Positions 8,150 through 16,966 of a stretch of DNA of 64,000 bases are shown here, in pieces. Source of the DNA: JAJDUF01 sp965214295 (GTDB lineage Bacteria > Chloroflexota > UBA11872 > UBA12225 > JAJDUF01). Every line of letters begins with the position of its first letter. Position 1 is the stretch's first letter. A program made the translations under genes and the position numbers. The notes below the pieces were generated by a model, which was given only the letters and a program-made list of their open reading frames with translations, made no database searches and was not told where the DNA came from. The stretch is taken from NCBI GenBank assembly GCA_965214295.1, contig OZ243944.1, positions 1,612,001 through 1,676,000 on the forward strand, read 5' to 3'.

Positions 8150-8725
8150 GTGGGGCAGGACGCAGGCCACCCGGCCAACGTGCAACGGGTCGTCCTCATC
8201 GGCTTCAGCTGCACCGGCAAGTCGCGCGTCTGCTCGCTGCTGGCACAGCAACTGGGCTGGCGGCCGGTGGACACCGACGATCTCATCGTCGCGCTGGCCG
8301 GCAAGCCCATCGAGCGCATCTTTGCCGAGGATGGCGAGACACACTTTCGCGCCGTCGAGCGAGCGGCAGTCGCGCAGGCATGCGCTGGCGAGCAGCGCGT
8401 CATTGCCACCGGCGGCGGCGCTCCGGTCGCGCCGGAGAACCGCCGGCTGCTGTTCCGGTCCAGCCTCGTCGTTGCCCTGCAAGCCAGACCGGAGACCATT
8501 CTGCAGCGCCTCCGGCGTCAGTTGGCCGCTGGCGCCGTGCGCCCGCTCCTCGACACGCCGGACCCTCTGGCCCGGATTCGCTCCCTACTGGCAGAGCGCC
8601 AGTCCGTCTATGCACGCGCACACCTGACGGTGCAGACGGATGCCTTGCCGCCGCCGCGCGTGGCCGCAGCCATCCTAGACCACTTGACAGCCACAGAGAG
8701 CACAGAGTCCGCAGAGCGTAGCTGA
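8150..8725 (+). CDS. aroK: Shikimate kinase
   Basis: Phosphorylates shikimate at O3 using ATP. 191 residues from GTG, 9 bases after aroE. The P-loop reads GFSCTGKSRV (about residues 23-32), followed by VDTDDLI and the RAVE element that contact shikimate, GGGAPVAPENR, and RPLLDTPDPLARIRSLLAERQSVYARAH, which is the lid and adenine-binding region. The last codons (ATESTESAERS) derive from a dispersed CCACAGAGAGCACAGAG repeat, so the natural C terminus has been extended. It is the last gene of the aro operon; aroB, aroD/Q and aroC are not in this window. Confidence 0.94.
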   Translation: MGQDAGHPANVQRVVLIGFSCTGKSRVCSLLAQQLGWRPVDTDDLIVALAGKPIERIFAEDGETHFRAVERAAVAQACAGEQRVIATGGGAPVAPENRRLLFRSSLVVALQARPETILQRLRRQLAAGAVRPLLDTPDPLARIRSLLAERQSVYARAHLTVQTDALPPPRVAAAILDHLTATESTESAERS

Positions 8726-8734
8726 CCGCGCGCG

Positions 8735-8849
8735 CCTCACCCCCTGACGGGCCGAAGCCGCTCCACACCTGGCACCATCCGTGCGGCTTTGGCCCGTCAC
8801 CAGGCCCCCTCTCTATCGCTTGGCGATGGAGAGGGGCCAGGGGTGAGGT
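8735..8849. repeat. Inverted repeat CCTCACCCC...GGGGTGAGG, downstream of aroK
   Basis: Outer arms CCTCACCCC and GGGGTGAGG contain an inner palindrome CCCCTCTCTATCGC-TTGG-CGATGGAGAGGGG. Related elements are at 14605-14649, 24591-24638 and 60284-60315. It may also serve as a transcription end for the aro operon. Confidence 0.75.
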
Positions 8850-8938
8850 GTAGCCCCTCCTACTCGCAACCGAGCCATCGTACAGTATGATGACCGTAGC
8901 TCCGCACGCTGCCGCACCCTGAGAAGGAGCGCCTGACT

Positions 8939-10564
8939 ATGGTTCAGACTGCCCCGGCCCCCCAGGTAGAAACGTCGCCGCGGACCACCGAAAAGCAAGA
9001 CCTCGACTATGTCTTCTACGAGTTGACGCGGAGCATGTGCCCCGAATGCCGGCGCATCATTGACGGGCAGGTCATCATCCGCGACAACAAGGTCTATATG
9101 CGAAAGCGCTGCCCGGAGCACGGCTGGTTCGAGGGATTGATCTACTCCGATGCCGAGGCCTACACCGCCTCGGTGAAGTTCAACAAGCCGGGCACCATCC
9201 CCCTGGACTTCTCCACTGAAGTCGTCGAAGGCTGCCCCTATGACTGCGGTCTCTGCCCGGAGCACAAGCAGCACGCCTGCCTCGGCATCATCGAGGTCAA
9301 CTCGGCCTGCAACTTCGATTGCCCCTTGTGCTTTGCCGACGCGCAATCGGGGTTCAACCTGACCCTCGAAGAGGTGGACCGCATTCTCGACCGCTTCATC
9401 GAGACGGAAGGCCAGCCGGAGATCGTGCAGTTCTCCGGCGGTGAGCCGACCATCCATCCGCAGATCGTCGAGATGCTGCGCCTCGCCAAGGACAAGGGAC
9501 TGCCCCATGTGATGCTCAACACCAATGGCCGGCGCATTGCCCGTGACGATGACTTCCTGGCCGCACTCGCGGACCTGGACATTTTCACCTACTTGCAGTT
9601 CGACGGCTTCAAGGAACAGACCCATCGCACTCTCCGGGCGGAGGAGAACCTGCTCGCGGAGAAGGAGCTGGCCCTCGACCGGCTGCACTCCATCGGTAAG
9701 CGCGTCATCCTCGTCCCGGCCATTGACCGCAACTTGAACTTGGATGAGGTCGGTGAGATCGTCAAGTTCGGTCTCGAGCACCCGGCAGTGCGGGGCATCA
9801 ACTTCCAGCCCGTCTTCCACTCCGGGCGACATACGACCGGCCACGATCCGCTACGACGGGTGACCAACCCCGACATTTTGCAGGCCATCGAGGAGCAAAC
9901 CGACGGGCTGTTCGTCAAGACCGACTTTGTACCGATCCCTTGCTGCTTCCCGACCTGCAACTCCGTGACCTATGCGTATGTCGAAGACGATCTGGTCGCG
10001 CCGCTCCCGCGGATGTTGGAGGTGGAGGACTATCTCGACTACCTCACCAACCGGACCGTGCCCGACATCGAGGGCGAGATCAGAAAGGTGCTGGAGGACC
10101 TCTGGTCCACGTCCTCGGTGGCCGGCTCGACGAGCGTGGCAACGCAGTTCCAGCTTGCTTGCGCTGCCTGCAACTTACCCATGATGGATATTGGTGAGCT
10201 GGCCGACCGGGTATTCATGATTATGCTCACCGACTTCCTCGATCCCTATACGTTCAGCCTGAAAAACGTGATGAAGTGCTGCAAAGAAATCCTCCTGCCC
10301 GACGGCAAGCAGATCCCCTTCTGTGCCTACAACAATATGGGCTACCGTGAAGCGGCCCGCATGCAGCTTGCAGCCCGCGAGCGCGACCGCGCACGGGCAC
10401 GCCACGCCGGCAATGGAGACGGAGTCATCATCGGCGACGTGGAGCCGCTGCGCTTTGTGCCCGGTCCCGGTGGTCGGGGAGTCGTCACGCCGCCGGAGCT
10501 GCGCCAGCGGATCGTCGAGCGGTACCCGCGGCTCGCCAACGACCACTTCACCACCGGACGATGA
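8939..10564 (+). CDS. Cysteine-rich radical SAM enzyme, tetraether-synthase (Tes)/MJ0619-like
   Basis: 541 residues. The radical SAM cluster motif is CNFDCPLC (C124, C128, C131), followed by VQFSGGEP (residues 163-170), the SAM-contact motif. Upstream are a zinc-ribbon or rubredoxin-like group (C34, C37, C58 in CPEC and KRCPEHG) and CPYDCGLCPEHKQHAC (C99, C103, C106, C114). Downstream are further Cys clusters (C335, C336, C340; C408, C411; C447, C448; C462) that could hold auxiliary Fe-S centres. This N-terminal ribbon plus many auxiliary cysteines is the plan of the MJ0619/Tes family, which couples lipid tails in archaea and has bacterial homologues of unknown role. It overlaps the next gene by ATGA. 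The substrate is not known; a lipid or another hydrocarbon is possible. Confidence 0.75.
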   Translation: MVQTAPAPQVETSPRTTEKQDLDYVFYELTRSMCPECRRIIDGQVIIRDNKVYMRKRCPEHGWFEGLIYSDAEAYTASVKFNKPGTIPLDFSTEVVEGCPYDCGLCPEHKQHACLGIIEVNSACNFDCPLCFADAQSGFNLTLEEVDRILDRFIETEGQPEIVQFSGGEPTIHPQIVEMLRLAKDKGLPHVMLNTNGRRIARDDDFLAALADLDIFTYLQFDGFKEQTHRTLRAEENLLAEKELALDRLHSIGKRVILVPAIDRNLNLDEVGEIVKFGLEHPAVRGINFQPVFHSGRHTTGHDPLRRVTNPDILQAIEEQTDGLFVKTDFVPIPCCFPTCNSVTYAYVEDDLVAPLPRMLEVEDYLDYLTNRTVPDIEGEIRKVLEDLWSTSSVAGSTSVATQFQLACAACNLPMMDIGELADRVFMIMLTDFLDPYTFSLKNVMKCCKEILLPDGKQIPFCAYNNMGYREAARMQLAARERDRARARHAGNGDGVIIGDVEPLRFVPGPGGRGVVTPPELRQRIVERYPRLANDHFTTGR

Positions 10565-11394
10565 GCGTTGTCACTGCCGAGACGTTTACTGCAGCCGCTG
10601 ATGGTGACGCAGCCGCACTCAAAGCCTGCTGCGCCGCCGTCTACGGGCAGGAATGGCTCTCGCTGCTCGTCGGGGAGTCGTTGCACCCCGGCGGCTTGGA
10701 GCTGACGCGACACCTCGGCCAACGCCTCCGGCTCGGCCCGGTGGATCGCGTGCTCGACATCGCCTGCGGTACCGGCACGACGAGCGTCTTGCTGGCACAG
10801 GAGTTCGGATGCCACGTCACCGGCGTAGACTATGGGGAGCAGCAGATCGAGCGTGCGACCGAGGCAGCGTCAGCGGCCGGTGTCGCCGACCGAACCACCT
10901 TCGAGGTCGGCGACGCGGAGGCACTCCCGTTCGACGATGGCAGCTTCACGGCAGTAATTTGCGAGTGTGCCTTCTGCACCTTCCCCGGCAAGGCGCAGGC
11001 CGCATCCGAGATGTACCGCGTGCTGGCGCCAAGCGGTCGGGTCGGTATCACCGACCTCACGGCCAACGGCCCCCTGCCGGCGGCGCTCCAGGGAGTCGCG
11101 GCGTGGGTGGCCTGCGTGGCCGACGCCCAGCCGGCGCATCGCTACGCCGCGATCCTGACTGCCACCGGCTTTGCCCGGATCGTTAGTGAGGAGCACAACG
11201 AGGCCATCGCCAAGCTGATCGCCGACCTCCAAACCAAGCTCCTCGGCGTCTCGATTATGGCCGGCCTCGGAAAGATCGACCTGGGCGACGTAGACCTCGG
11301 CGCCGGCCGCACGATGGCGCGCGCAGCCCGCCAAGCCACCCACGCCGGCCTCCTCGGCTACTGCCTCCTCACCGCCACCCGACCGGCGAGTTGA
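10561..11394 (+). CDS. Class I SAM-dependent methyltransferase
   Basis: 277 residues with a Rossmann methyltransferase core: motif I VLDIACGTGTTSVLLAQ, GVDYGEQQIERA, the post-motif VGDAEALPFDDGSFTAVICE and the YRVLAPSGRVGITDL region. An unusual pair of cysteines (CECAFCTFPGK) sits where related enzymes have a hydrophobic motif IV, and CCAAVYG is near the N terminus. Its start overlaps the radical SAM gene by 4 bases, so the two products probably act on the same substrate. It may be a small-molecule methyltransferase; arsenite methyltransferases share the fold but have a different Cys pattern. Confidence 0.8.
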   Translation: MSVVTAETFTAAADGDAAALKACCAAVYGQEWLSLLVGESLHPGGLELTRHLGQRLRLGPVDRVLDIACGTGTTSVLLAQEFGCHVTGVDYGEQQIERATEAASAAGVADRTTFEVGDAEALPFDDGSFTAVICECAFCTFPGKAQAASEMYRVLAPSGRVGITDLTANGPLPAALQGVAAWVACVADAQPAHRYAAILTATGFARIVSEEHNEAIAKLIADLQTKLLGVSIMAGLGKIDLGDVDLGAGRTMARAARQATHAGLLGYCLLTATRPAS

Positions 11395-11439
11395 CGGGCC
11401 GACCGGGCGGGCTATCCAAGGCTTCTGCAGCGGTGGCCC

Positions 11440-12426
11440 TTACTCGATATCAGGGGGGTGTCCAGGTCCCGGGAAGGCGTCCGGGTCCTTTCCTTCCTGG
11501 ATGCGGTCGTACACTCGAATGAACTCGTTAACCGCTGTCTGTCGTCGCTCGGTCAGCGCGCCGCTTTCGGCCAGCCGGCGGGCACGGTCGGCGATCTCCG
11601 AGACGTTGAGGAAGTAGCTCACCAGATCAGGCTCAAGCCGATCATAAGCCCCTGTGGCCGTACTGAATGCCGTACCCAGCAACCGCTCCAGCAACTCGGC
11701 GAGGCCGCTATCGGTCCGAGCAATCTCTACCACCCACTGCTGCGCCTCTTCCGGTCCGGCCCAGTCCCACCACCGAAACAGCACGTTTGCAAGATTTTTA
11801 CTCCGCAAGAGCGTGTTGTTCGCAACGGCTGCGCGAATCTTCTCCAGGGCCAGGTCTCGCAATACCCCGAGGTGCTCGGCATTGACGATCCTCTGATCTT
11901 CAGACCATTTCGGCTGCCTCTTGTGCCCCTGCTCCAAGATACCCACTTCGCGCACGATGGTCGTCAGCGAATCGCTGGCCGAGATGGCACCTCGCAGAAT
12001 CCCGAATCGTTCCGGTTCTTCGAGCCGCCGGAGCAGCTGGCGGATAATCCGACCAATGCGGAGCTCGTTCCCGAAATCGAGGATGTTGCGCGGCTCATCT
12101 TCGGGTCGTAGTAGCTTGTCACCTACCCGGAAGAGTGCCTGCACAACTGGCGCGATGTGCTCCGCGGGGATTTCCTGCTCAGTGTAGTCCTCAAGTCGGT
12201 CCAAGAGCGCCCGTAGTCGTGTCCGGCCATCCGGGCGTAGCTGCCTGGATAGATCAACGAGCTTGGCACCGAATGCGTCCGGATTGCTTGCCAGCGCAAG
12301 AGTGGCCTTCATCTCCGCATGACCAATGCTCCCGTCAGGTATTGCCAGTCGAAAGTAGGCATCGGCAATCTCTCCTCCGGCAGCCACACGCCGTTGTTTA
12401 GCCCACGTTGATACCGTTGATACCAT
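11440..12426 (-). pseudogene. KAP-family ATPase, C-terminal part after a frameshift
   Basis: 328 residues if started at ATG 12426. From its residue 8 (TWAKQRRVAAGGEIADAYFRLA) it reads like the continuation of the KAP ATPase encoded just upstream, whose frame ends at 12398. The two frames overlap by 29 bp and differ by one base in phase. This half is helical and charged, without its own catalytic motif, as expected for the variable C-terminal half of KAP NTPases. Either the gene is disrupted, a frameshift joins the halves, or the sequence has an indel error. Confidence 0.6.
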
Positions 12427-13603
12427 CGGTGCCCTCCCAAATCATCCGCAGTTTTGGGTACAGTAGTGCAAGCAGTCGCTTGATTTGCTCCCTTGTCTCT
12501 CGTGAGATCTCAAGTTCATCTAGCCATTCTTCATGGAATCGCCGGAGACTCTCAACTTCGGTCTCTCCCAAAGACTCGTCGCCCCCTTCAAATTGCTCTC
12601 TGTTTCTCCTAATTCGGTCATAGGCCGCCGGGTGAAATACACGTAAGGTCTCCAGGCCGATGAAATCGACTGCATTGACTTCGCCTGCCACCTCCGAATG
12701 GGAGTACGTCACCCGAAAAGCGTTCACCAGACGCACTACATCCCGAGGAGTAGTAATGAAAGGGTCTATACCCCCAAGATAGACATCTCGCCAGTAGTTT
12801 TGGTCAAATAGCTCATCGGGGGTACCTTGTAGTACTGGGGTAAGATGATCAAAAACCATATTCTGAAGAGATAATCGGTCGGGAAGGGGCAGATCAACGG
12901 GAACCTGCACAATTTTCTCAAGGTATTGGTCCCCCGGCAAATCCTGTTTCTCTGTCAATGCCTTTATCACCATCTCCCTGTCGAACGCAAGCAGATAGAG
13001 CACATTAGGAAAATCGGCAACAGCTTTGATAACGCGGAAGAGTTGCCTAATTTCTTCCGACGTGAGTCGGTCTATGTCATCAATGACGATCACGATGCGT
13101 TTATCCTGTTGCCGGAGTGTTGCCGCGATGCTTCGCTTTAGTTCATAGATGTCCGGCTGTCTTGGCTCGATGACTCGCTTGGCCACCTTACCCGCCGAGG
13201 CGTAAGGGATCGGCGCTTCGGAAACTAACCCGGCAAACTGAGCGAGGTGTCGCCGTGTCCGGCGCCAACCGGATTTCAGGCGCCCGGTCAAGGCTGCCTG
13301 AAGCTGGTCGAAGAACGCCCGGATGAGATTCTCGCGCCCGGAGAACCACCAGGGGTTGAAGTGGACGATGATCGGCCGCCTGTCCTCCGGCCTGTCGTCG
13401 AGATAATGCACGATGAAGTTCACTACCGTCGTCTTGCCGGAACCCCAAGAGCCGTAGAGAGCAATAACAAATCCATCGGGTGGCGCCATCGCCAAGAGCG
13501 ATTCGGCGAGACGCTTGGCAAACGGGCCATAACCCAGCCGGTCAGCCTCCGGATTAGCCAGCGGCTTGTCCGACGAGAGAACGTTATCGTTCGCTTCTGC
13601 CAT
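12398..13603 (-). CDS. KAP-family P-loop NTPase, N-terminal part
   Basis: 401 residues. Walker A GSWGSGKT (residues 51-58), the HFNPWWFSGRENLIRAFF element typical of KAP NTPases, Walker B IVIVIDDIDRL (D175, D178), and a sensor-like NVLYLLAFDRE. KAP proteins are STAND-like membrane- or defence-associated ATPases, many found in phage-defence islands. No transmembrane pair is evident between the Walker motifs, unlike the animal Kidins220 type. The frame stops at 12398 after a 9-bp tandem duplication, in a spot where homologues would continue, so this and the gene at 11440-12426 are probably one gene of about 730 codons. It is divergent from hisG. Confidence 0.8.
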   Translation of the reverse strand: MAEANDNVLSSDKPLANPEADRLGYGPFAKRLAESLLAMAPPDGFVIALYGSWGSGKTTVVNFIVHYLDDRPEDRRPIIVHFNPWWFSGRENLIRAFFDQLQAALTGRLKSGWRRTRRHLAQFAGLVSEAPIPYASAGKVAKRVIEPRQPDIYELKRSIAATLRQQDKRIVIVIDDIDRLTSEEIRQLFRVIKAVADFPNVLYLLAFDREMVIKALTEKQDLPGDQYLEKIVQVPVDLPLPDRLSLQNMVFDHLTPVLQGTPDELFDQNYWRDVYLGGIDPFITTPRDVVRLVNAFRVTYSHSEVAGEVNAVDFIGLETLRVFHPAAYDRIRRNREQFEGGDESLGETEVESLRRFHEEWLDELEISRETREQIKRLLALLYPKLRMIWEGTDGINGINVG

Positions 13604-13716
13604 CGCTTTCGTCCTCGCCGCCTGGCGGGCTGGGCCGGCGTCATGTCAGCCGCTCCTCTATAGTACCCTGTTCTCCCGGCTCTCGTTGACGCAATATCCG
13701 CGGAGGTGTATGGCGC

Positions 13717-14589
13717 GTGAAGAAGCTGCGACTAGGGCTGCCGGCTGGCAGTCTGCAAGAGCGCACCCTGGCCCTGTTTCATCAAGCCGGCTACCGGATT
13801 ACCCTCAACGACCGGTCGTATGTCCCCCATATTGACGATTCCGAGCTTGAAGGGCTGCTGATCCGCGCTCAGGAAATCCCGCACTACGTCGAAGCGGGTA
13901 TCCTCGACGCCGGCATCACCGGGCTGGACTGGATCAAAGAGCGTAACGCAGTGGTCGTCGAAGTCGCTGAGTTGGCCTACAGCCGGCATACGGATCGGCC
14001 CGCCCGCTGGGTCTTGGCGGTCCCGGACGACTCGCCCGTGCAGCGGCCTGAGGACCTCCAGGGCAAGAGGATTGCGACCGAGTTGGTGCGCTTCACCCGA
14101 CGCTATCTGGCCGAGCGTGGCGTAGAGGCCGAGGTCGAGTTCTCGTGGGGGGCGACCGAGGTCAAGGTGCCGGAGCTGGCCGACGCGATTGTGGAGCTAA
14201 CCGAGACCGGCTCTTCCCTGCGTGCCAACCGTCTCCGCATCGTCACAACGCTGCTCGAGTCGACGCCGCGGCTGGTGGCGCATGCGGCGGCCTGGGCCGA
14301 TGTGTGGAAACGGGAGAAGCTGGAGAATCTGGCGCTCCTGTTGCGGGGCGCGCTCCAAGCCAGCGGCAAGGTGGGCCTGAAGATGAACCTCCCGGCGGAC
14401 AGGCTGGAGCAAGTCACCGCCCGCCTGCCGGCCCTGCACACCCCCACGATCTCTCATCTCGTGGGCGGCGACTGGATCGCCATTGAGGTCATTGTGGATG
14501 CCGCGGTCGTCCGTGACCTAGCGCCCTCGCTCAAGCGGGCCGGCGCCGAGGGCTTGGTCGAGTATCCCCTGAACAAGGTGATCTACTAG
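13717..14589 (+). CDS. hisG: ATP phosphoribosyltransferase, long form
   Basis: First enzyme of histidine synthesis: joins ATP and PRPP. 290 residues from GTG at 13717, preceded by GCGGAGGTG; an ATG at 13710 is out of frame. Two periplasmic-binding-like lobes are followed by a C-terminal regulatory domain of about 75 residues (from VGLKMNLPADRLEQV) that binds histidine in long-form HisG, so no HisZ is needed. Motifs include LGLPAGSLQERTL, GITGLDWIKE, KRIATELVRFTRRYL and DAIVELTETGSSLRANRLR, the PRPP loop. No other his gene is adjacent. A TATAGT box lies at about 13658. Confidence 0.93.
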   Translation: MKKLRLGLPAGSLQERTLALFHQAGYRITLNDRSYVPHIDDSELEGLLIRAQEIPHYVEAGILDAGITGLDWIKERNAVVVEVAELAYSRHTDRPARWVLAVPDDSPVQRPEDLQGKRIATELVRFTRRYLAERGVEAEVEFSWGATEVKVPELADAIVELTETGSSLRANRLRIVTTLLESTPRLVAHAAAWADVWKREKLENLALLLRGALQASGKVGLKMNLPADRLEQVTARLPALHTPTISHLVGGDWIAIEVIVDAAVVRDLAPSLKRAGAEGLVEYPLNKVIY

Positions 14590-14604
14590 TTCCCGGAGAC
14601 TGTG

Positions 14605-14649
14605 CCTCACCCCCTGGCCCCCTCTCCACACATGGCGGAGAAGTGGAGG
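14605..14649. repeat. Short copy of the CCTCACCCCCTGGCCCCCTCTCC repeat
   Basis: Lies between the convergent genes hisG and the 14682-16565 gene. It shares CCTCACCCC and CCCCTCTCC with the element at 8735-8849. Confidence 0.6.
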
Positions 14650-14681
14650 CTGCTGCCCATTATTGCTGCCGACTCGGCAGT

Positions 14682-16565
14682 TTAGGCCCAAGGGAAGGCC
14701 ACTGTCGGTTGGTTGACGAAGCGCTCCATCCCCAGGGCTAGTTGTATCTCGGTGCCCGGTGGGAGCTGCACCGTGAGGTGCCTGCCCTGGACCTGCTCGA
14801 AGCGACCCGGCTCCGCGTCGTCGTCGTCAGCCGGTGCTTCCAGTAGCCCCGGATAGTGCTGTACGCGCTCGGAGCGGTCCGACTCCGGTTCCGTCGGGTC
14901 AATAGCACGGGCGGTCGTGAAGCGATGCTCGCCAAAGGCGCCCGCTTGGATCACCACCGCGCGGTCATGCACCGGGCTTAGGTTGACGAGGTGGACCACC
15001 GTCCGCCCCGCTTCGACTTTCGGGACGAGTGCCGCCACGTCGGGTGGCAATCCGGCGCGCCGGCCTTGCGGATCGAAGTACCGCACCGGAGCCATCAGCA
15101 GGCCACCGTTATAGACGACCTGCGGTGCGCCCAAGGTGGTCTGTACCAGGCCCTCCGTGAGCACCGGGTTGAGCTGCTGCCAGTGGTGAACGTTGGCTTG
15201 TGAGAGGTCTTCCTCGTCCTCGCGTATCAAGTGCATGCGGTGGTAGACCTGCCCTAGGCTCTCGCTCAGGATGGCCTCCGGATAGGTCGCGTTGTCGCCG
15301 GCGAGGAACCGCAGCCAGGGCGCCTCATGGCCGTCGTCGTGCTTGTTGCGGAAGGAGCGTACTTCCCGCCAATCGCTTGCGCTGGACGCGCGGAGGTACT
15401 CGATCCGCTCCCAATCGGCCGCGGCCATGGACATGTTCCACACCGCGACCGGATAGAGCAGGTCCATCTCACGGTACTCGAACCAGCCGTCATCGCTGTA
15501 GCGGTATGGCACCTTGAGCGTGCCGTTTTCCATGATACCCTGCTCGATAATGCGGTCTATCTGTGTGCGGGCCAGGTCGAGGTAGCCCCGGTCGCCGGTG
15601 AGCAGCAGCGCGTTGGAGGCGGCGATAATCGCGGCCATGCCGATGTTGTAGAAGCCGTGCGGCCACGTCCAGCCGTAGAGTCCGCCCCACCACTTGCCAT
15701 GGTTGTGCTCTCCGATCTTCCCGGACAGGCCGACGTTGTCCGGGAGGAGACCACCGTTCTGCCGCGCCCGCTCGATCCAGGCCTCCACGTAGTCCAGCAC
15801 CCAGCGCTTGTACTTCTCGTCCCCGGTGTGCAGGTAGGCGTTCGTGACCAGGCTGGTCACCGCCAGGTTGGCCGGCACATCGCCGCGCCCGAGACGCTCG
15901 TGCATTGCCTGCCCCATGCGGCGTGCCAGCGCCGGGTCCTTCAGATCGTCGTAGTGAGTAATGCCCGGCACATCGTGAAACGGCAGCCCGTAGCTCCGCA
16001 TACTGGCCCCCCAGCCATAGCTCGGCGGGTCCCCGTCCGAGAAACCCCAGCGAGGGCCGCCGCTCCCGTTGTGTGGGGCGCGGATCAGCTTCAGATCAGG
16101 GTCGTAGTTGGGTGCCTCCGGGTCTTCATTGAGATAGAACCCCGCAAACCGCCGGGCACGCGCTACCTGCTTCTGTCCTGCCGGATCGGCCAGGCTCAGG
16201 TAGTAGAAGTAGATGTAGCTCTCGCCCTGATGGAACCAGTCGTAGCCGATCTCGAACTCCTTGTGGATTTGGCCGTAGCCGGTGAACTGCCACGTGACCG
16301 CGTCCCACTCCTTGATAGAGAGCGGCAGTAAGTGGTCGCCACCACCGAGGATGTAGAGCAGCGGCCAGGTGTGGAAGCTCTCGTAACCATCGTCGGCGCC
16401 GTCGCGGGTGATGAACTCGTCGCGCCAGATCAGCGTACCGTCGTCGTAGGTGTACTTCTCCAGCATCGGGTAGACCGACTCGTTCATGGTGGCAATAAGC
16501 TGTCGTTGGAGCGCGGCCCAGGCTGGTGGGTAAACGGAGCGAGTCGTGGCTGCAATCGTGGACAT
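14682..16565 (-). CDS. Large soluble protein, probably six-hairpin glycosidase-like
   Basis: 627 residues from ATG 16565, which is 8 bases after AGGAGG; a longer frame to 16706 has no such site. The sequence has repeated helical hairpins rich in Trp/Tyr/His, such as ESFHTWPLLYILGGGDHLLPLS, WFHQGESYIYFYYLSLADP, GEHNHGKWWGGLYGWTWPHGFYNIGM and ASNALLLTGDRGYLDLARTQID, resembling (alpha/alpha)6 toroids of glycan lyases and unsaturated glucuronyl hydrolases. The last 120 residues look like a beta domain. No signal peptide, so it is probably cytoplasmic. I cannot name the exact family; a role in sugar metabolism fits the neighbourhood. Confidence 0.65.
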   Translation of the reverse strand: MSTIAATTRSVYPPAWAALQRQLIATMNESVYPMLEKYTYDDGTLIWRDEFITRDGADDGYESFHTWPLLYILGGGDHLLPLSIKEWDAVTWQFTGYGQIHKEFEIGYDWFHQGESYIYFYYLSLADPAGQKQVARARRFAGFYLNEDPEAPNYDPDLKLIRAPHNGSGGPRWGFSDGDPPSYGWGASMRSYGLPFHDVPGITHYDDLKDPALARRMGQAMHERLGRGDVPANLAVTSLVTNAYLHTGDEKYKRWVLDYVEAWIERARQNGGLLPDNVGLSGKIGEHNHGKWWGGLYGWTWPHGFYNIGMAAIIAASNALLLTGDRGYLDLARTQIDRIIEQGIMENGTLKVPYRYSDDGWFEYREMDLLYPVAVWNMSMAAADWERIEYLRASSASDWREVRSFRNKHDDGHEAPWLRFLAGDNATYPEAILSESLGQVYHRMHLIREDEEDLSQANVHHWQQLNPVLTEGLVQTTLGAPQVVYNGGLLMAPVRYFDPQGRRAGLPPDVAALVPKVEAGRTVVHLVNLSPVHDRAVVIQAGAFGEHRFTTARAIDPTEPESDRSERVQHYPGLLEAPADDDDAEPGRFEQVQGRHLTVQLPPGTEIQLALGMERFVNQPTVAFPWA

Positions 16566-16675
16566 GTCACAATCCTCCTGTTTTGAGGCGGGCTGCGCCG
16601 CCCTCGGCGCGTCCGCAGCCTCGCATAGGTTACGCCGCATACTGTACCAGTATCCACCGCACCAAAGGCCACTGG

Positions 16676-16788
16676 ACAGGGCCTTTCCATATGTCACCCG
16701 GATCAACTTGTCACCCTGAGCGGAGCGAAGGGTCGCTCCCCCGTGGCCGAGATTCTGCGCTCCGCTCAGGGTGACGTTGGAAAGGCAC
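16676..16788. repeat. Dispersed inverted repeat, second copy of the AGGGCCTTTCC family
   Basis: Matches 4420-4530, with CACCCTGAGCGGAGCGAAGG and GCGCTCCGCTCAGGGTGACG as inner arms. It fills most of the gap upstream of the 14682-16565 gene. Confidence 0.85.
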
Positions 16789-16799
16789 TCGTCATTGGA

Positions 16800-16966
16800 G
16801 TACCACTATTGCCACAGCCGCGTCACGATGGTATATTGACGGCAATATTGTGCCTTGACCTATCTGGTGTGGTGCCGATGGGGCAAAGAGTGGCCGTCGC
16901 TTGGGACGGTCCGATTGGTACTGTCCGCAAGTGCCGGATACTTGTGGATAGAAGGAGGCAGGTTTG
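16800..16966 (+). promoter_or_regulatory. Leader of solute-binding gene 1
   Basis: A block duplicated before all three paralogues. It contains GGTATATTGACGGCAATATTG, a second TTGACC, a hairpin GGCCGTC-GCTTGG-GACGGTCC (16892-16912) and the ribosome site GAAGGAGGCAGG. The hairpin stem is kept in all three copies while the loop edges vary. The promoter cannot be fixed with confidence. Confidence 0.55.

Noticed and set aside
8813..9844. 343-residue minus-strand frame antisense to the radical SAM gene
   Set aside because: A shadow of a high-GC gene with strong codon bias; the plus frame has all the catalytic motifs.
15327..16331. 334-residue plus-strand frame inside the 14682-16565 gene
   Set aside because: Antisense shadow; the minus frame has a ribosome site and coherent helical structure.
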